Origin: Chryseobacterium aurantiacum
GTDB taxonomy: Bacteria; Bacteroidota; Bacteroidia; Flavobacteriales; Weeksellaceae
DNA: 64,000 nucleotides
Assembly: GCF_003020585.1 (NCBI RefSeq)
Contig: NZ_PXUE01000004.1
Location: 62,001-126,000 of the forward strand
Direction of reading: 5' to 3'
Shown here: positions 1-7,636 of the stretch, in pieces
How the letters are laid out: the number at the start of each line of letters is the position of its first letter
How positions within the stretch are numbered: the first letter of the stretch is position 1
Notes under the pieces: generated by a model
The model's input: only the letters and a program-made list of their open reading frames with translations
Told to the model about the DNA's origin: nothing
Databases searched by the model: none
Position numbers and translations under genes: made by a program

Positions 1-1
1 C

Positions 2-913
2 ATCACCCTAAAAGCTCAAGCCCTTGTAAATCCAGAAGATAAATCATGGTATCCATCAGTTTATGGCGCACAAGATGAAATTGGAGCCGCCAATCTATTA
101 ACTCCTGAAGTGGTAAAACAAGCTTTAGGATTGGTAAAACAAGGTAAAACATTAGCTCTTGCCGTTCCTATTGATAAAAATCTTCCTGCTTTTAGACACA
201 GAAGTTTTAATTTGTACAATATTCAGCCTGGTGAACAGGGAGGAAAAAGTATAGGTCCAAACAAGTTTACATTCAATGATGAATTGGTAAATGGATGGAC
301 AGGTGTAGGAACCCAGCTTAACGGTATCGGACACATCGGTATTGATAATATCTACTACAACGGAAATAAAGCTACAGACTTTGTAACGGTAGAAGGTGTA
401 AAAAAACTGGGTATTGAAAAAGTACCTCCTTTTGTTACCCGCGGTATCGTCCTTGATATGACTGCTCATTTCGGAAAATCAATTGTACCCGGTGGAACAG
501 AATTTACCATAGAAGACATCAAATCCGTTTTAAAGAAACAGGGACTTACTCTACGAAAAGGGGATATTATTCTTTTCAATACCGGATGGCTTGAACTGAT
601 AGGTAAAGACAACAAACAGTTTCTGGAGACTGAACCTGGAATCGGGATGGATGCCGCAAAATGGCTTGCCGATCAGGGAATTGTTGCCTTTGGTGGTGAT
701 ACTTGGGCATCAGAGGTATATCCGAACCCTAAAAGTAAAGAAGAGTTTCCCATCAACCAGTTTATGCTGGCTAAAAAAGGAATTTATAATCTGGAACTGA
801 TTGACAGTCGTCCATTAGTAAAGCAAAAAATCTGGGAATTTTTATTCGTGCTGGAGCAGCCTTTATATGTAGGTTCTACTCAGGTGAATGTGAATCCTGT
901 TGCTATTTATTAA
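2..913 (+). CDS. Cyclase family protein (5' end outside window)
   Basis: The frame is open from base 2 to the stop at 911-913, so the start codon lies upstream; 303 residues are visible. An in-frame GTG at 110 is internal, because homology-like sequence (DEIGAANLLTP) lies before it. The protein resembles the larger bacterial members of the cyclase/kynurenine formamidase-like family (PF04199), metal-dependent hydrolases acting on amides or lactones. In this branch the usual HGGTH metal motif is replaced by a GTQxxGxxHxG pattern, seen here as GVGTQLNGIGHIG, and FGGDTWASE occurs further on. The substrate cannot be told from the sequence. The gene is followed by two tandem repeats and faces a minus-strand operon. 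Family assignment is fairly sure; function is open. Confidence 0.8.
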   Translation: MTLKAQALVNPEDKSWYPSVYGAQDEIGAANLLTPEVVKQALGLVKQGKTLALAVPIDKNLPAFRHRSFNLYNIQPGEQGGKSIGPNKFTFNDELVNGWTGVGTQLNGIGHIGIDNIYYNGNKATDFVTVEGVKKLGIEKVPPFVTRGIVLDMTAHFGKSIVPGGTEFTIEDIKSVLKKQGLTLRKGDIILFNTGWLELIGKDNKQFLETEPGIGMDAAKWLADQGIVAFGGDTWASEVYPNPKSKEEFPINQFMLAKKGIYNLELIDSRPLVKQKIWEFLFVLEQPLYVGSTQVNVNPVAIY

Positions 914-928
914 TTTAAATACTTACAG

Positions 929-1178
929 TATGAGGTTGCTTAAACTTTTATATTCATTATTTTAACCACAAAAGGCGCAAAAGCTTTAAACACTTAAGTT
1001 TTTTCAGAACCAGGCCTTATGCGTAATAAGTACACCCAAGTTTTGTGAAAATCTTTGATTTTCATCTTATGTGAACTTTTCTGCGGTATCATTTTAAACT
1101 TACTTAGGTGAATCAAGTGTTTTAAAATAAAACCTTTTGTGACTTTTGTGATTGGGTAAAATTCAAACAACTTTTATA
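929..1178 (+). repeat. MITE-like repeat A1, first tandem copy
   Basis: A 250-bp element with no ORF. It has imperfect terminal inverted repeats: the left end reads TATGAGGTTGCTTAAAC and the right end, complemented, TATAAAAGTTGTTTGAA. Inside these are CACAAAAG-type arms, an outer box AAACACTTAAG (988-998), an inner box near 1032 and a central palindrome TGAAAATCtttGATTTTCA at 1046-1064. The same architecture recurs at 13.2, 20.7 and 43.1 kb. Together with A2 it fills most of the 914-1672 intergenic gap. Confidence 0.85.
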
Positions 1179-1196
1179 TCCGAGAAATACTTGCAG

Positions 1197-1446
1197 TATG
1201 AGGTTGTTTAAACTTTTATATTCATTATTTTAAACACAAATGGCGCAAAAGCTTTAAACACTTAAGTTTTTCAGAACTAGGCCTTATGCGTAATAAGTAC
1301 ACCTAATTTTTGTGAAAATCTTTGATTTTCATCTTATGTGAACTTTTCTGCGGTATCATTTTAAACTTACTTAGGTGAACTCAAGTGTTTTAAAATAAAA
1401 CCTTTTGTGACTTTTATGGTTGGGTAAAAATCAAACAACTTTTATA
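1197..1446 (+). repeat. MITE-like repeat A2, second tandem copy
   Basis: A direct repeat of 929-1178 with a period of 268 bp (250-bp element plus an 18-bp spacer). About a dozen substitutions and single-base indels separate the two copies by eye. The palindrome is at 1313-1331. The rest of the gap (1456-1561) shows no gene. Confidence 0.85.
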
Positions 1447-1561
1447 TCCGAGAAACGGAGAGACAATGTAATTCCGGTTTAAAAAATAAAATGAACCTTA
1501 GAATTTATTTTTAGAATTAATACCCGAACTGTGTTACACTGTCACTTTACATCTTGTATCA

Positions 1562-1594
1562 AAAAGGCCTTTCAAAAAATTTGAAAGGCCTTTT
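1562..1594. terminator. Bidirectional intrinsic terminator
   Basis: Stem AAAAGGCCTTTCA with its complement around a short A/T loop and T-rich on both sides. It lies between the convergent cyclase gene and the minus-strand AhpD-like gene, close to the latter's 3' end. Confidence 0.8.
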
Positions 1595-1672
1595 CTTAAA
1601 ATAAAGTAAACATCTGTAGATGATGCAGTCTTCATCAACTTCCATCCTCCATCACCCACCTTCCTGACTTCG

Positions 1673-2116
1673 TTATTTTTCAATCGGAAGATGAGTACTC
1701 ACTGCAATTCTGTTCCAAGCGTTAATCGTTACAATTGCCATGATAATCTGAGCAATCTGATTATCATCAAAGAAAGACTTCGCTTTCTGATAAGTTTCTT
1801 CAGTTAATCCTTTATCGCTTATCAATGTAATTTCCTCCGTCATTGCCAAAAGTACCTGCTCTTCTTCTGTAAAGAACTCTTTTGCTTCTGTCCATCCATT
1901 CAGAATGAAGATTCTTTGAGGGGTTTCACCATATTTGATGGCATCTTTTGTATGCATATCAAGGCAAAAAGCACATTTATTAATCTGAGAAGCTCTGATT
2001 TTGATTAGTTCTTTCTGAATATGAGTTAAAGAAGTTGTCTGTAAGTACCCTTCTAATCCTAACATCGCTTTATAAGCTGCTGAATCTACTGTTGCAATAT
2101 TTAATCTTGCGCTCAT
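1673..2116 (-). CDS. Carboxymuconolactone decarboxylase/AhpD-like protein
   Basis: A 147-residue protein of the AhpD/carboxymuconolactone decarboxylase fold (PF02627), which is all helical. The CxxC-x3-H signature is present as Cys48, Cys51 and His55 (NKCAFCLDMH), as in peroxidase-type members that reduce or detoxify hydroperoxides and differ from true lactone decarboxylases. It is the last gene of a three-gene minus-strand operon (Crp/Fnr regulator, DoxX membrane protein, this gene), 7 nt after the DoxX stop. The context suggests a role in redox or electrophile stress. The physiological substrate is unknown. Confidence 0.88.
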   Translation of the reverse strand: MSARLNIATVDSAAYKAMLGLEGYLQTTSLTHIQKELIKIRASQINKCAFCLDMHTKDAIKYGETPQRIFILNGWTEAKEFFTEEEQVLLAMTEEITLISDKGLTEETYQKAKSFFDDNQIAQIIMAIVTINAWNRIAVSTHLPIEK

Positions 2117-2123
2117 TATATTA

Positions 2124-2555
2124 TTATTTTTTGGTTAATTGATCTATACTAAAAGAATATCGCTGCTGAACAGCCAATAACAGGGCTCCCGCACATCCCA
2201 CCCAAACTGAATAATTGAGTGGAGCCTTAGAACCTAATGCAATGGTCATGGATACAGCAAAAATTAGCAATAAAATACTACTTCCATACGCTGCGATCTT
2301 AGTCTTAAATCCAACAATCAACATCAAGGGAAACAGAATTTCCAGAAAAGTGGCTGTATATGCTGAAAAAGCACTCAATGCTTCCGGAAGAAAAAAGGTT
2401 AACTGCCTTGTATATTCTTCAAAACTGGCCATGCTTCCCCATGAGGAATTTTCTTTGCTCCACCATCCGAATCTGTCTGCCACTGCAGAAAGCATCGTTA
2501 TAGAAAGGGCAAGTCTTAAAAATAGCTGCGGAAATGGGTTCTGTGTATCTGTCAT
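2124..2555 (-). CDS. DoxX family membrane protein
   Basis: A 143-residue protein with about four hydrophobic segments (roughly residues 8-25, 60-80, 85-105 and 115-130), typical of DoxX/DoxD-like proteins (PF07681). Such proteins sit in the inner membrane and are often encoded beside redox enzymes; their biochemical role is mostly unknown. It lies between a Crp/Fnr regulator gene (63 nt upstream) and an AhpD-like gene (7 nt downstream), so it is probably cotranscribed with both. The start ATG is clear (complement of 2553-2555). Confidence 0.85.
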   Translation of the reverse strand: MTDTQNPFPQLFLRLALSITMLSAVADRFGWWSKENSSWGSMASFEEYTRQLTFFLPEALSAFSAYTATFLEILFPLMLIVGFKTKIAAYGSSILLLIFAVSMTIALGSKAPLNYSVWVGCAGALLLAVQQRYSFSIDQLTKK

Positions 2556-2618
2556 TGTATTGGCTTTTAATCACATGACAAATTTCCGATTTATAATCCG
2601 TAAAAAACTTAAACTGGT

Positions 2619-3191
2619 TTAAGAACGTAATTTTGCTTTGATTTCACTTAAATATTCAGGGGTAAAACCAAGGAAAGAGGCCACCAGATATTGAGGAATT
2701 CTTTGGATAAACCAAGGATACAACGTACTGAAATGCACATAATATTCTTCTTTTGTCATCTCATAAATATAACGGATTCTTTTTTCGGAAGCAGCATAGG
2801 CGGTTTGGTACACCATTCTGAAATAACGTTCCATAATGGGATGCTTTTCCAAAAGTAGTTCCTGAGACTGAAAATCAATGGTTAAAATTTTAGAATTTTC
2901 TACAGACTGAATATTAAAGTCTGATTTCATCTGTTTTTCAAAAGCAAAAGTATCTGACATCCACCAGTTTTCTATAGCAAACTCCGTGGTTTGTTCTACT
3001 CCCTTTTCATTAATAAAAAACTTTCTCAGACATCCTTCCAAAACAAAATATTTAAACTTACAAACATCCCCCTCAAGCATCAGGTTTTCTTTCTTCTTCA
3101 CTTTTAAAACCTGAAAAAAAGAAATGATGGAAGCAAATTCCTCGTCATTGACCGTAATGAATTTATCTAAATGTGCTTTGAAAGTTTCCAT
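2619..3191 (-). CDS. Crp/Fnr family transcriptional regulator
   Basis: A 190-residue protein with a cyclic-nucleotide-binding-like beta roll over roughly residues 25-115 (EGDVCKFKYFVLEGCLRKF) and a short C-terminal helix-turn-helix (IPQYLVASFLGFTPEYLSEIK). This is the compact Crp/Fnr type common in Flavobacteriia. It lacks the Fnr iron-sulfur cysteine set, so its ligand is unknown. It is the first gene of an operon with DoxX and an AhpD-like protein, which makes it a plausible local regulator. A consensus promoter lies just upstream at 3208-3238. It diverges from the DUF1304 gene. Confidence 0.85.
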   Translation of the reverse strand: METFKAHLDKFITVNDEEFASIISFFQVLKVKKKENLMLEGDVCKFKYFVLEGCLRKFFINEKGVEQTTEFAIENWWMSDTFAFEKQMKSDFNIQSVENSKILTIDFQSQELLLEKHPIMERYFRMVYQTAYAASEKRIRYIYEMTKEEYYVHFSTLYPWFIQRIPQYLVASFLGFTPEYLSEIKAKLRS

Positions 3192-3207
3192 TGTAAAATT
3201 TAGTAAC

Positions 3208-3238
3208 CAAACTTAACTTTATTTTTTTAGTTTTACAA
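3208..3238 (-). promoter_or_regulatory. Bacteroidota-type promoter of the Crp/Fnr operon
   Basis: On the minus strand the -7 element TAAGTTTG (3208-3215) matches TAnnTTTG, with TTG (3236-3238) 20 nt upstream. It lies 17 nt before the start codon at 3191. Confidence 0.6.
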
Positions 3239-3255
3239 CGAGAAAATATTGAATC

Positions 3256-3621
3256 ATGGAAATTGTAGCCAAAATTCTTATCGCTATTGTAGCACTGGAA
3301 CACCTATATATTCTTTGGATGGAAATGTTCGCCTGGGAAACCAAGGGAAAGGAAGTTTTCAAGGCTGCCCTGCCGGCTGAAATGTTTAAGCCCACAAAGG
3401 GACTGGCCGCCAATCAGGGATTGTATAATGGTTTTCTGGCGGCGGGACTCATCTGGTCTTTTTTAATTAAAGATCCACAATGGCAGGATAATATAGCCTT
3501 ATTCTTTCTAGGATGTGTGGCTGTGGCTGGAATTTATGGCGCTATTTCTGCAACCAGGAAAATATTTTTCGTTCAGGCTTTGCCTGCCATCCTAGCCATT
3601 ATTGCCGTTTTGCTGAAGTAA
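3256..3621 (+). CDS. DUF1304 family membrane protein
   Basis: A 121-residue protein with four predicted membrane helices (about residues 3-20, 50-72, 78-98 and 102-120) and the conserved N-terminal pattern ALEHLYILWMEMFAW of DUF1304 (PF06993). These are small inner-membrane proteins of unknown function. Divergent from the Crp/Fnr-DoxX operon, with a 64-bp shared upstream region. A 526-bp gap follows before proV. Confidence 0.85.
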   Translation: MEIVAKILIAIVALEHLYILWMEMFAWETKGKEVFKAALPAEMFKPTKGLAANQGLYNGFLAAGLIWSFLIKDPQWQDNIALFFLGCVAVAGIYGAISATRKIFFVQALPAILAIIAVLLK

Positions 3622-3771
3622 TTTCATTGGTAATATTTTAAAAAATATTTACATGATCAATACTCTCTTATCTTTTATAATGAGAGAAAAATTGCCATGA
3701 ATATTTCCCTCCATCATCAGACTTAAAACCAGCTTCTTACGTCTCAAAAAATCCATTTAATATAAAATTCG

Positions 3772-3779
3772 TAAATTTG
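3772..3779 (+). promoter_or_regulatory. Putative -7 element upstream of the proVWX leader
   Basis: TAAATTTG matches TAnnTTTG. The -33 region is weak. If used, transcription starts near 3787 and leaves a leader of about 360 nt before proV. Confidence 0.45.
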
Positions 3780-3819
3780 CATCGTCATAAAAGATTGATA
3801 CACAGTTTTTTTATGGGAT

Positions 3820-4127
3820 CTGCATTAAGATGAAATGCAGCAATTCAAGTTGTTCAGTACACATATCTGTAATTACCTCATCAGTAATTTAATTGTAGAA
3901 TCTATGTAAAAGATTAAGTTCTTTTTACATGATACACTCTTTTTCTAGAGTATAATCTATTGAAATATTTAAAATAAACATAAAGCCTTAGGTGCTTTGT
4001 GGTCTTATTTTTTTGTGAAAAGCTTCTATTGTGATAAGAAGCTTAGTAGATTATTTTTTGCTATCGTCATCACCAGAACAACAATGTAAAATGGGGTATA
4101 ATAAATTGGTGTACAATTTTTTATACC
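3820..4127 (+). promoter_or_regulatory. Structured leader upstream of proVWX
   Basis: This 526-bp gap (3622-4147) has no convincing ORF but carries a series of inverted repeats. Arms are CTGCATT 3820-3826/3834-3840, AATTAC 3871-3876/3884-3889, ATGTAAAA 3904-3911/3923-3930, ACTCT 3936-3940/3947-3951, AAAGC 3982-3986/3994-3998 and AAGCTTCT 4020-4027/4037-4044. A last hairpin with GGTATAA arms spans 4095-4127 and ends 20 nt before the start codon. No known riboswitch class is recognised. It could be an RNA-based control region for osmolyte uptake or simply AT-rich sequence prone to pairing. Confidence 0.4.
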
Positions 4128-4147
4128 ATTAATTAAAAAATCTGAAT

Positions 4148-5398
4148 ATGGAAAAAAATGAAAACAGTAGAAAAGTAAAACTTAAAGTTGAAGATCTGAC
4201 TATTATTTTTGGTAAAAACAAAGAGAAAGCACAGGAACTTTTAGACAAAGGTTTTTCCAAAAAGGAAATTCTTGAAAAAACAGGTTGCACCATAGGAATC
4301 AATAAAGCAAGCTTTGAAATCTATGAAGGTGAATTCTTTGTCATCATGGGATTGTCAGGAAGTGGAAAATCCACTTTACTGCGCTGTCTAAACAGACTGA
4401 ATGAGCCTACTTCAGGAAAAGTATATATCAATGACGATGATATTACCAGTAAAAACAATAAAGAACTTCTGGAAGTAAGAAGAACGGAAATGAGTATGGT
4501 GTTTCAGAAATTTGGATTGCTGCCCCATCATACCATTCTCGACAATGCAGGTTTTGGATTGGAAATCAGAGGAGAAAGCAAGGCTTCCCGTGATGAAAAA
4601 GCACAGAAAGCCCTGGATATTGTTGGATTGAATGGTTTTGAGAACCAGTATCCTTCCCAACTTTCAGGAGGTATGCAGCAGAGGGTAGGATTAGCAAGGG
4701 CTTTGGCCAACGATCCTGAAGTGCTGCTGATGGATGAAGCTTTCTCCGCACTAGATCCTTTGATAAAATCTGAAATGCAGGATCAGATGCTAGACCTACA
4801 AAATACACTGCAAAAAACCATTGTCTTCATTACCCATGACCTGGACGAGGCCATTAAAATTGGAGACCGTATCGTTATCATGAAAGATGGTGTGATAGAG
4901 CAAATAGGAACAGCCGAAGACATCTTAACCAATCCTGCAAGCGACTATGTAAAGGCATTTGTAGAGAAAGTGGATCGTAAAACAATCATCACCGCCAGAT
5001 CATTGATGTTCGACAAAGCTACGGTGGTCCGTTTCAGAAAAGATGGTCCTGAAGGAGCTTTAAGAAAAATGAGAGCAACAGGCTTGGAAAACTTACCTGT
5101 TGTGGATTTTCAAAATAAATTTCTGGGGTTTGTAACGCTTAATGATGTCGTTCGAATTGCAAAAAAGAAAGAACCTACAGTAGAATCAATTATCAACAGT
5201 AACGTTCCTTCAGTCTATCCGGAAGTTACCGTAGAAGAAATGTTACCATTAATTTCAGGAAATAAATCGGCTATCGCCGTGGTAGACGAAAACAATAAAT
5301 TTTTAGGTCTTATCACCCAGTTATCTCTCATCATAGAAGCTACTAAGTTTAACGAAGAAGAGATCATTGAATTAAAAGAAATCGCAAACAATCAATAA
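4148..5398 (+). CDS. proV: Glycine betaine/proline ABC transporter ATP-binding protein
   Basis: A 416-residue ATPase that powers import of compatible solutes such as glycine betaine or proline. Visible motifs are Walker A GLSGSGKST (68-76), signature LSGGMQQR (172-179), Walker B VLLMDEAFS (from about 192) and the H-loop THD soon after. The N-terminal extension before the ABC core and the C-terminal tandem CBS-type region (from about residue 280 to the end) are typical of ProV/OpuAA, where CBS modules sense ionic strength or nucleotides. First gene of a tight operon: proW follows after 1 nt. A long structured leader precedes it, so post-transcriptional control is possible. The start is the ATG after the last leader hairpin. 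Confidence 0.95.
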   Translation: MEKNENSRKVKLKVEDLTIIFGKNKEKAQELLDKGFSKKEILEKTGCTIGINKASFEIYEGEFFVIMGLSGSGKSTLLRCLNRLNEPTSGKVYINDDDITSKNNKELLEVRRTEMSMVFQKFGLLPHHTILDNAGFGLEIRGESKASRDEKAQKALDIVGLNGFENQYPSQLSGGMQQRVGLARALANDPEVLLMDEAFSALDPLIKSEMQDQMLDLQNTLQKTIVFITHDLDEAIKIGDRIVIMKDGVIEQIGTAEDILTNPASDYVKAFVEKVDRKTIITARSLMFDKATVVRFRKDGPEGALRKMRATGLENLPVVDFQNKFLGFVTLNDVVRIAKKKEPTVESIINSNVPSVYPEVTVEEMLPLISGNKSAIAVVDENNKFLGLITQLSLIIEATKFNEEEIIELKEIANNQ

Positions 5399-5399
5399 A

Positions 5400-6227
5400 A
5401 TGAATAAAACTATAGATATAGGTCAATATGTAGAAACTGCAATCAATTGGCTCACAGAAAATGGAAAACCTGTATTTGATGTCATAAAACATTTGGGAAA
5501 CTCTTCTATTATGGGAATTGAATGGGTTTTGGTAAACACTCCTTTTTATGTTATCATTCTCTTTTTTACGCTGCTGGCATTATGGAAAGCCGGAAAAGGC
5601 ATTGCTGTCGTTACTGCAGCCGGGCTGAGTTTAATATTTTTAATGGGATTATGGAAAGAAACAATGGAAACCTTGGCCCTTATTTTTGTAGCAACCATTA
5701 CGGCCCTTATTATTTCTATCCCATTGGGAATTTGGGCTGCCAAAAGTAAAATAGCGGCAAAGATCATCCGTCCTTTACTCGATTTAATGCAGACAATGCC
5801 TGCATTTGTCTATCTGATTCCAGCTGTACTGTTTTTTAGTATCGGTAAGGTACCCGGAGCTTTTGCAACGATCATTTTTGCAATGCCACCTGCAGTACGA
5901 TTAACGACATTGGGAATTGAAGCCGTTCCGAAAGACATCGTAGAAGCAGCCAGAGCCTTTGGAGCTACCAACCGTCAAATTCTGTTTAAAGTAGAACTTC
6001 CTTTAGCCATGAAAACGATTTTAACAGGGATCAATCAAACCATACTATTATCCCTATCCATGGTTGTTATTGCAGGAATGATTGCTGCAGGCGGTTTAGG
6101 TGAAAAAGTATTGGAAGGAATTAATAATCTGGATATTGGATTAGGATTTGAAAGTGGTTTATCCGTTGTGATTTTAGCCATTATCCTTGACCGGATTACC
6201 CAAGGATTTGTAAAGAAAAAACAATAA
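5400..6227 (+). CDS. proW: Glycine betaine/proline ABC transporter permease
   Basis: A 275-residue inner-membrane permease of the BPD_transp_1 family. Hydrophobic segments cover roughly residues 48-68, 72-92, 95-112, 130-155, 210-230 and 250-268. The coupling-loop pattern EAARAFGATNRQILFKVELP (about 180-199), which docks on the ATPase, is clear. It starts 1 nt after proV and is followed 1 nt later by proX, so translation is probably coupled. Substrate specificity is inferred from the operon. Confidence 0.94.
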   Translation: MNKTIDIGQYVETAINWLTENGKPVFDVIKHLGNSSIMGIEWVLVNTPFYVIILFFTLLALWKAGKGIAVVTAAGLSLIFLMGLWKETMETLALIFVATITALIISIPLGIWAAKSKIAAKIIRPLLDLMQTMPAFVYLIPAVLFFSIGKVPGAFATIIFAMPPAVRLTTLGIEAVPKDIVEAARAFGATNRQILFKVELPLAMKTILTGINQTILLSLSMVVIAGMIAAGGLGEKVLEGINNLDIGLGFESGLSVVILAIILDRITQGFVKKKQ

Positions 6228-6228
6228 G

Positions 6229-7083
6229 ATGAAGCATTTAAAATATCTATTTTTTCCCATTTTAATGGTGGTATTTGCTACCTTAAATTCGTGTGAAAAT
6301 ATAAAAAAATCTAAATATATTACCATAGGAATGGTAGATGGCTGGGCGGAAGATGTGGCGATGACCCACGTTGCTAAAGCCATTTTGGACCAGCAGGGAT
6401 ATCATGCCATTATTCAAAAAGCCTCTACGGATATGATCCTGGCTTCAATGAATAATGAAGATACGGATCTTTTCATGGGAGCCTGGCTTCCTTACACCCA
6501 CGCTAAAAAACTCGCTAAATTCCCGGGATTAGTTCACCTTGGAACCAATTACAACAACGGCCGCATAGGGTTGGTCGTTCCGGAATATGTTCCCGTTCAT
6601 TCCATTGAAGAACTCAATCAACATCAGGAGCAATTTGATCATAGAATCATCGGAATTGAGAAAGGAGCTGGATTAACAACAGGAACAGATAAAGCCATTA
6701 TTGATTATAAACTGGATTATAAACAGATCAACTCCTCTACCATTGCCATGATCACCGAGTTACAGAATGCCATACAACGCAAACAATGGATTGTGGTAAC
6801 AGGATGGCAGCCCCACTGGATGTTTGGTAAAATGAAGCTTAAGTTTCTTGACGATCCCAAAAACATCTTTGGTGAAGCGGAACAGATTAAAACATATGCC
6901 AGAAAAAACTTTGGTAAAGATCATCCTGATTTAGCCAAGTTCTTTTCCAAAGTCCATTTTGATGATGAAACGATGTCTGATCTTTTAATGAAAATGGAAC
7001 AGAGTAAAAATAAAGAGGCCACTGCCAAAGAATGGGTAGAAAACCACTCTGAGCTGGTCAAATTATGGCTAGATAAAAATTAA
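6229..7083 (+). CDS. proX: Glycine betaine/proline ABC transporter substrate-binding lipoprotein
   Basis: A 284-residue binding protein of the OpuAC family (PF04069). The N-terminus is a lipoprotein signal ending in the lipobox LNSC (Cys22), so the mature protein is membrane-anchored and not free in the periplasm. The body begins ITIGMVDGWAEDVAMT and contains aromatic residues of the kind that cage quaternary amines (MGAWLPYTH, GWQPHWMF). Third and last gene of proVWX; a terminator follows at 7110-7146. Betaine against proline or choline preference cannot be told from the sequence alone. Confidence 0.93.
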   Translation: MKHLKYLFFPILMVVFATLNSCENIKKSKYITIGMVDGWAEDVAMTHVAKAILDQQGYHAIIQKASTDMILASMNNEDTDLFMGAWLPYTHAKKLAKFPGLVHLGTNYNNGRIGLVVPEYVPVHSIEELNQHQEQFDHRIIGIEKGAGLTTGTDKAIIDYKLDYKQINSSTIAMITELQNAIQRKQWIVVTGWQPHWMFGKMKLKFLDDPKNIFGEAEQIKTYARKNFGKDHPDLAKFFSKVHFDDETMSDLLMKMEQSKNKEATAKEWVENHSELVKLWLDKN

Positions 7084-7109
7084 TATAACAATACAATTTG
7101 GTATTACTT

Positions 7110-7146
7110 AAAATCCTCAACTCTACATGGGTCTGAGGATTTTTTA
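7110..7146 (+). terminator. Intrinsic terminator of proVWX
   Basis: Arms AAAATCCTCA and TGAGGATTTT with a run of T after the stem. It lies between proX and the convergent HxlR regulator gene. Confidence 0.85.
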
Positions 7147-7155
7147 TTGATACCC

Positions 7156-7545
7156 CTATGATTCAGAAGAATTCATCGATTCTTTGATCTTTTCTCTATG
7201 AAGTATACCCCAATTAACCAGCGTTTCTGTCACCGGAAAGACAGATTTCCCATACTCTGTCACTGCATACGTTACTGTTATGGGTTTCGTATCCTGAATC
7301 GTTCTAGTGATCAGGAGATTGGTTTCAAGTTCCTTTAATTCTTTACTCAGCATTTTAGCAGAAATTCCATCAATACCACGTTCCAGCTTTTTAAAATGAA
7401 TTTGCTGGTCAGTTCTGTTGGTTAAATATCTTAGAATCATCAGTTTCCATTTACCGCCCAAAACATCCAAACTATCTCTCATTGCAAATAACTCTTCTGT
7501 ACAGGTTGCTTCTCTTTCGGTTCCGTTTTCAATAATTTTCGCCAT
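7156..7545 (-). CDS. HxlR family transcriptional regulator
   Basis: A 129-residue winged-helix regulator (PF01638). The HxlR core is clear: an N-terminal Cys (EATC), DVLGGKWKLMILRYL, then MLSKELKELE as recognition-helix region and the wing TYAVTEYGKSV. I chose the ATG at 7545 (MAKIIENG). A longer frame needs a TTG at 7575 and would run through a perfect operator-like palindrome. Divergent from an oxidoreductase-cupin operon with the palindrome between, the standard arrangement for HxlR regulators that sense electrophiles or redox changes and control the neighbouring enzyme. The inducer is unknown. Confidence 0.9.
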   Translation of the reverse strand: MAKIIENGTEREATCTEELFAMRDSLDVLGGKWKLMILRYLTNRTDQQIHFKKLERGIDGISAKMLSKELKELETNLLITRTIQDTKPITVTYAVTEYGKSVFPVTETLVNWGILHREKIKESMNSSES

Positions 7546-7559
7546 AATAGTTTCATGAA

Positions 7560-7591
7560 GGTAACTAGTTACCAATTGTTAACTAGTAGCA
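7560..7591. promoter_or_regulatory. Probable HxlR operator (palindrome plus degenerate second site)
   Basis: The perfect 14-bp palindrome GGTAACTAGTTACC (7560-7573) is followed by a related sequence, TTAACTAGT, at 7579-7587. The sites lie between the divergent regulator and oxidoreductase genes. Confidence 0.65.
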
Positions 7592-7611
7592 AATATAAAC
7601 TATTCCCGTTT

Positions 7612-7619
7612 TACATTTG
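7612..7619 (+). promoter_or_regulatory. Promoter of the oxidoreductase-cupin operon
   Basis: TACATTTG matches the -7 element TAnnTTTG and lies 17 nt before the ATG at 7637, just downstream of the palindromic operator. The -33 part is weak. Confidence 0.55.
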
Positions 7620-7636
7620 TATATCAAATTAACAGT

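Noticed and set aside
929-1446. Possible CRISPR-like or satellite array
   Set aside because: Only two units of 268 bp, with internal inverted repeats and no spacers or cas genes; a tandem MITE-like duplication explains it.
2215-2622. Plus-strand ORF of 135 residues opposite the DoxX gene
   Set aside because: Antisense shadow of a recognised membrane protein; no family features of its own.
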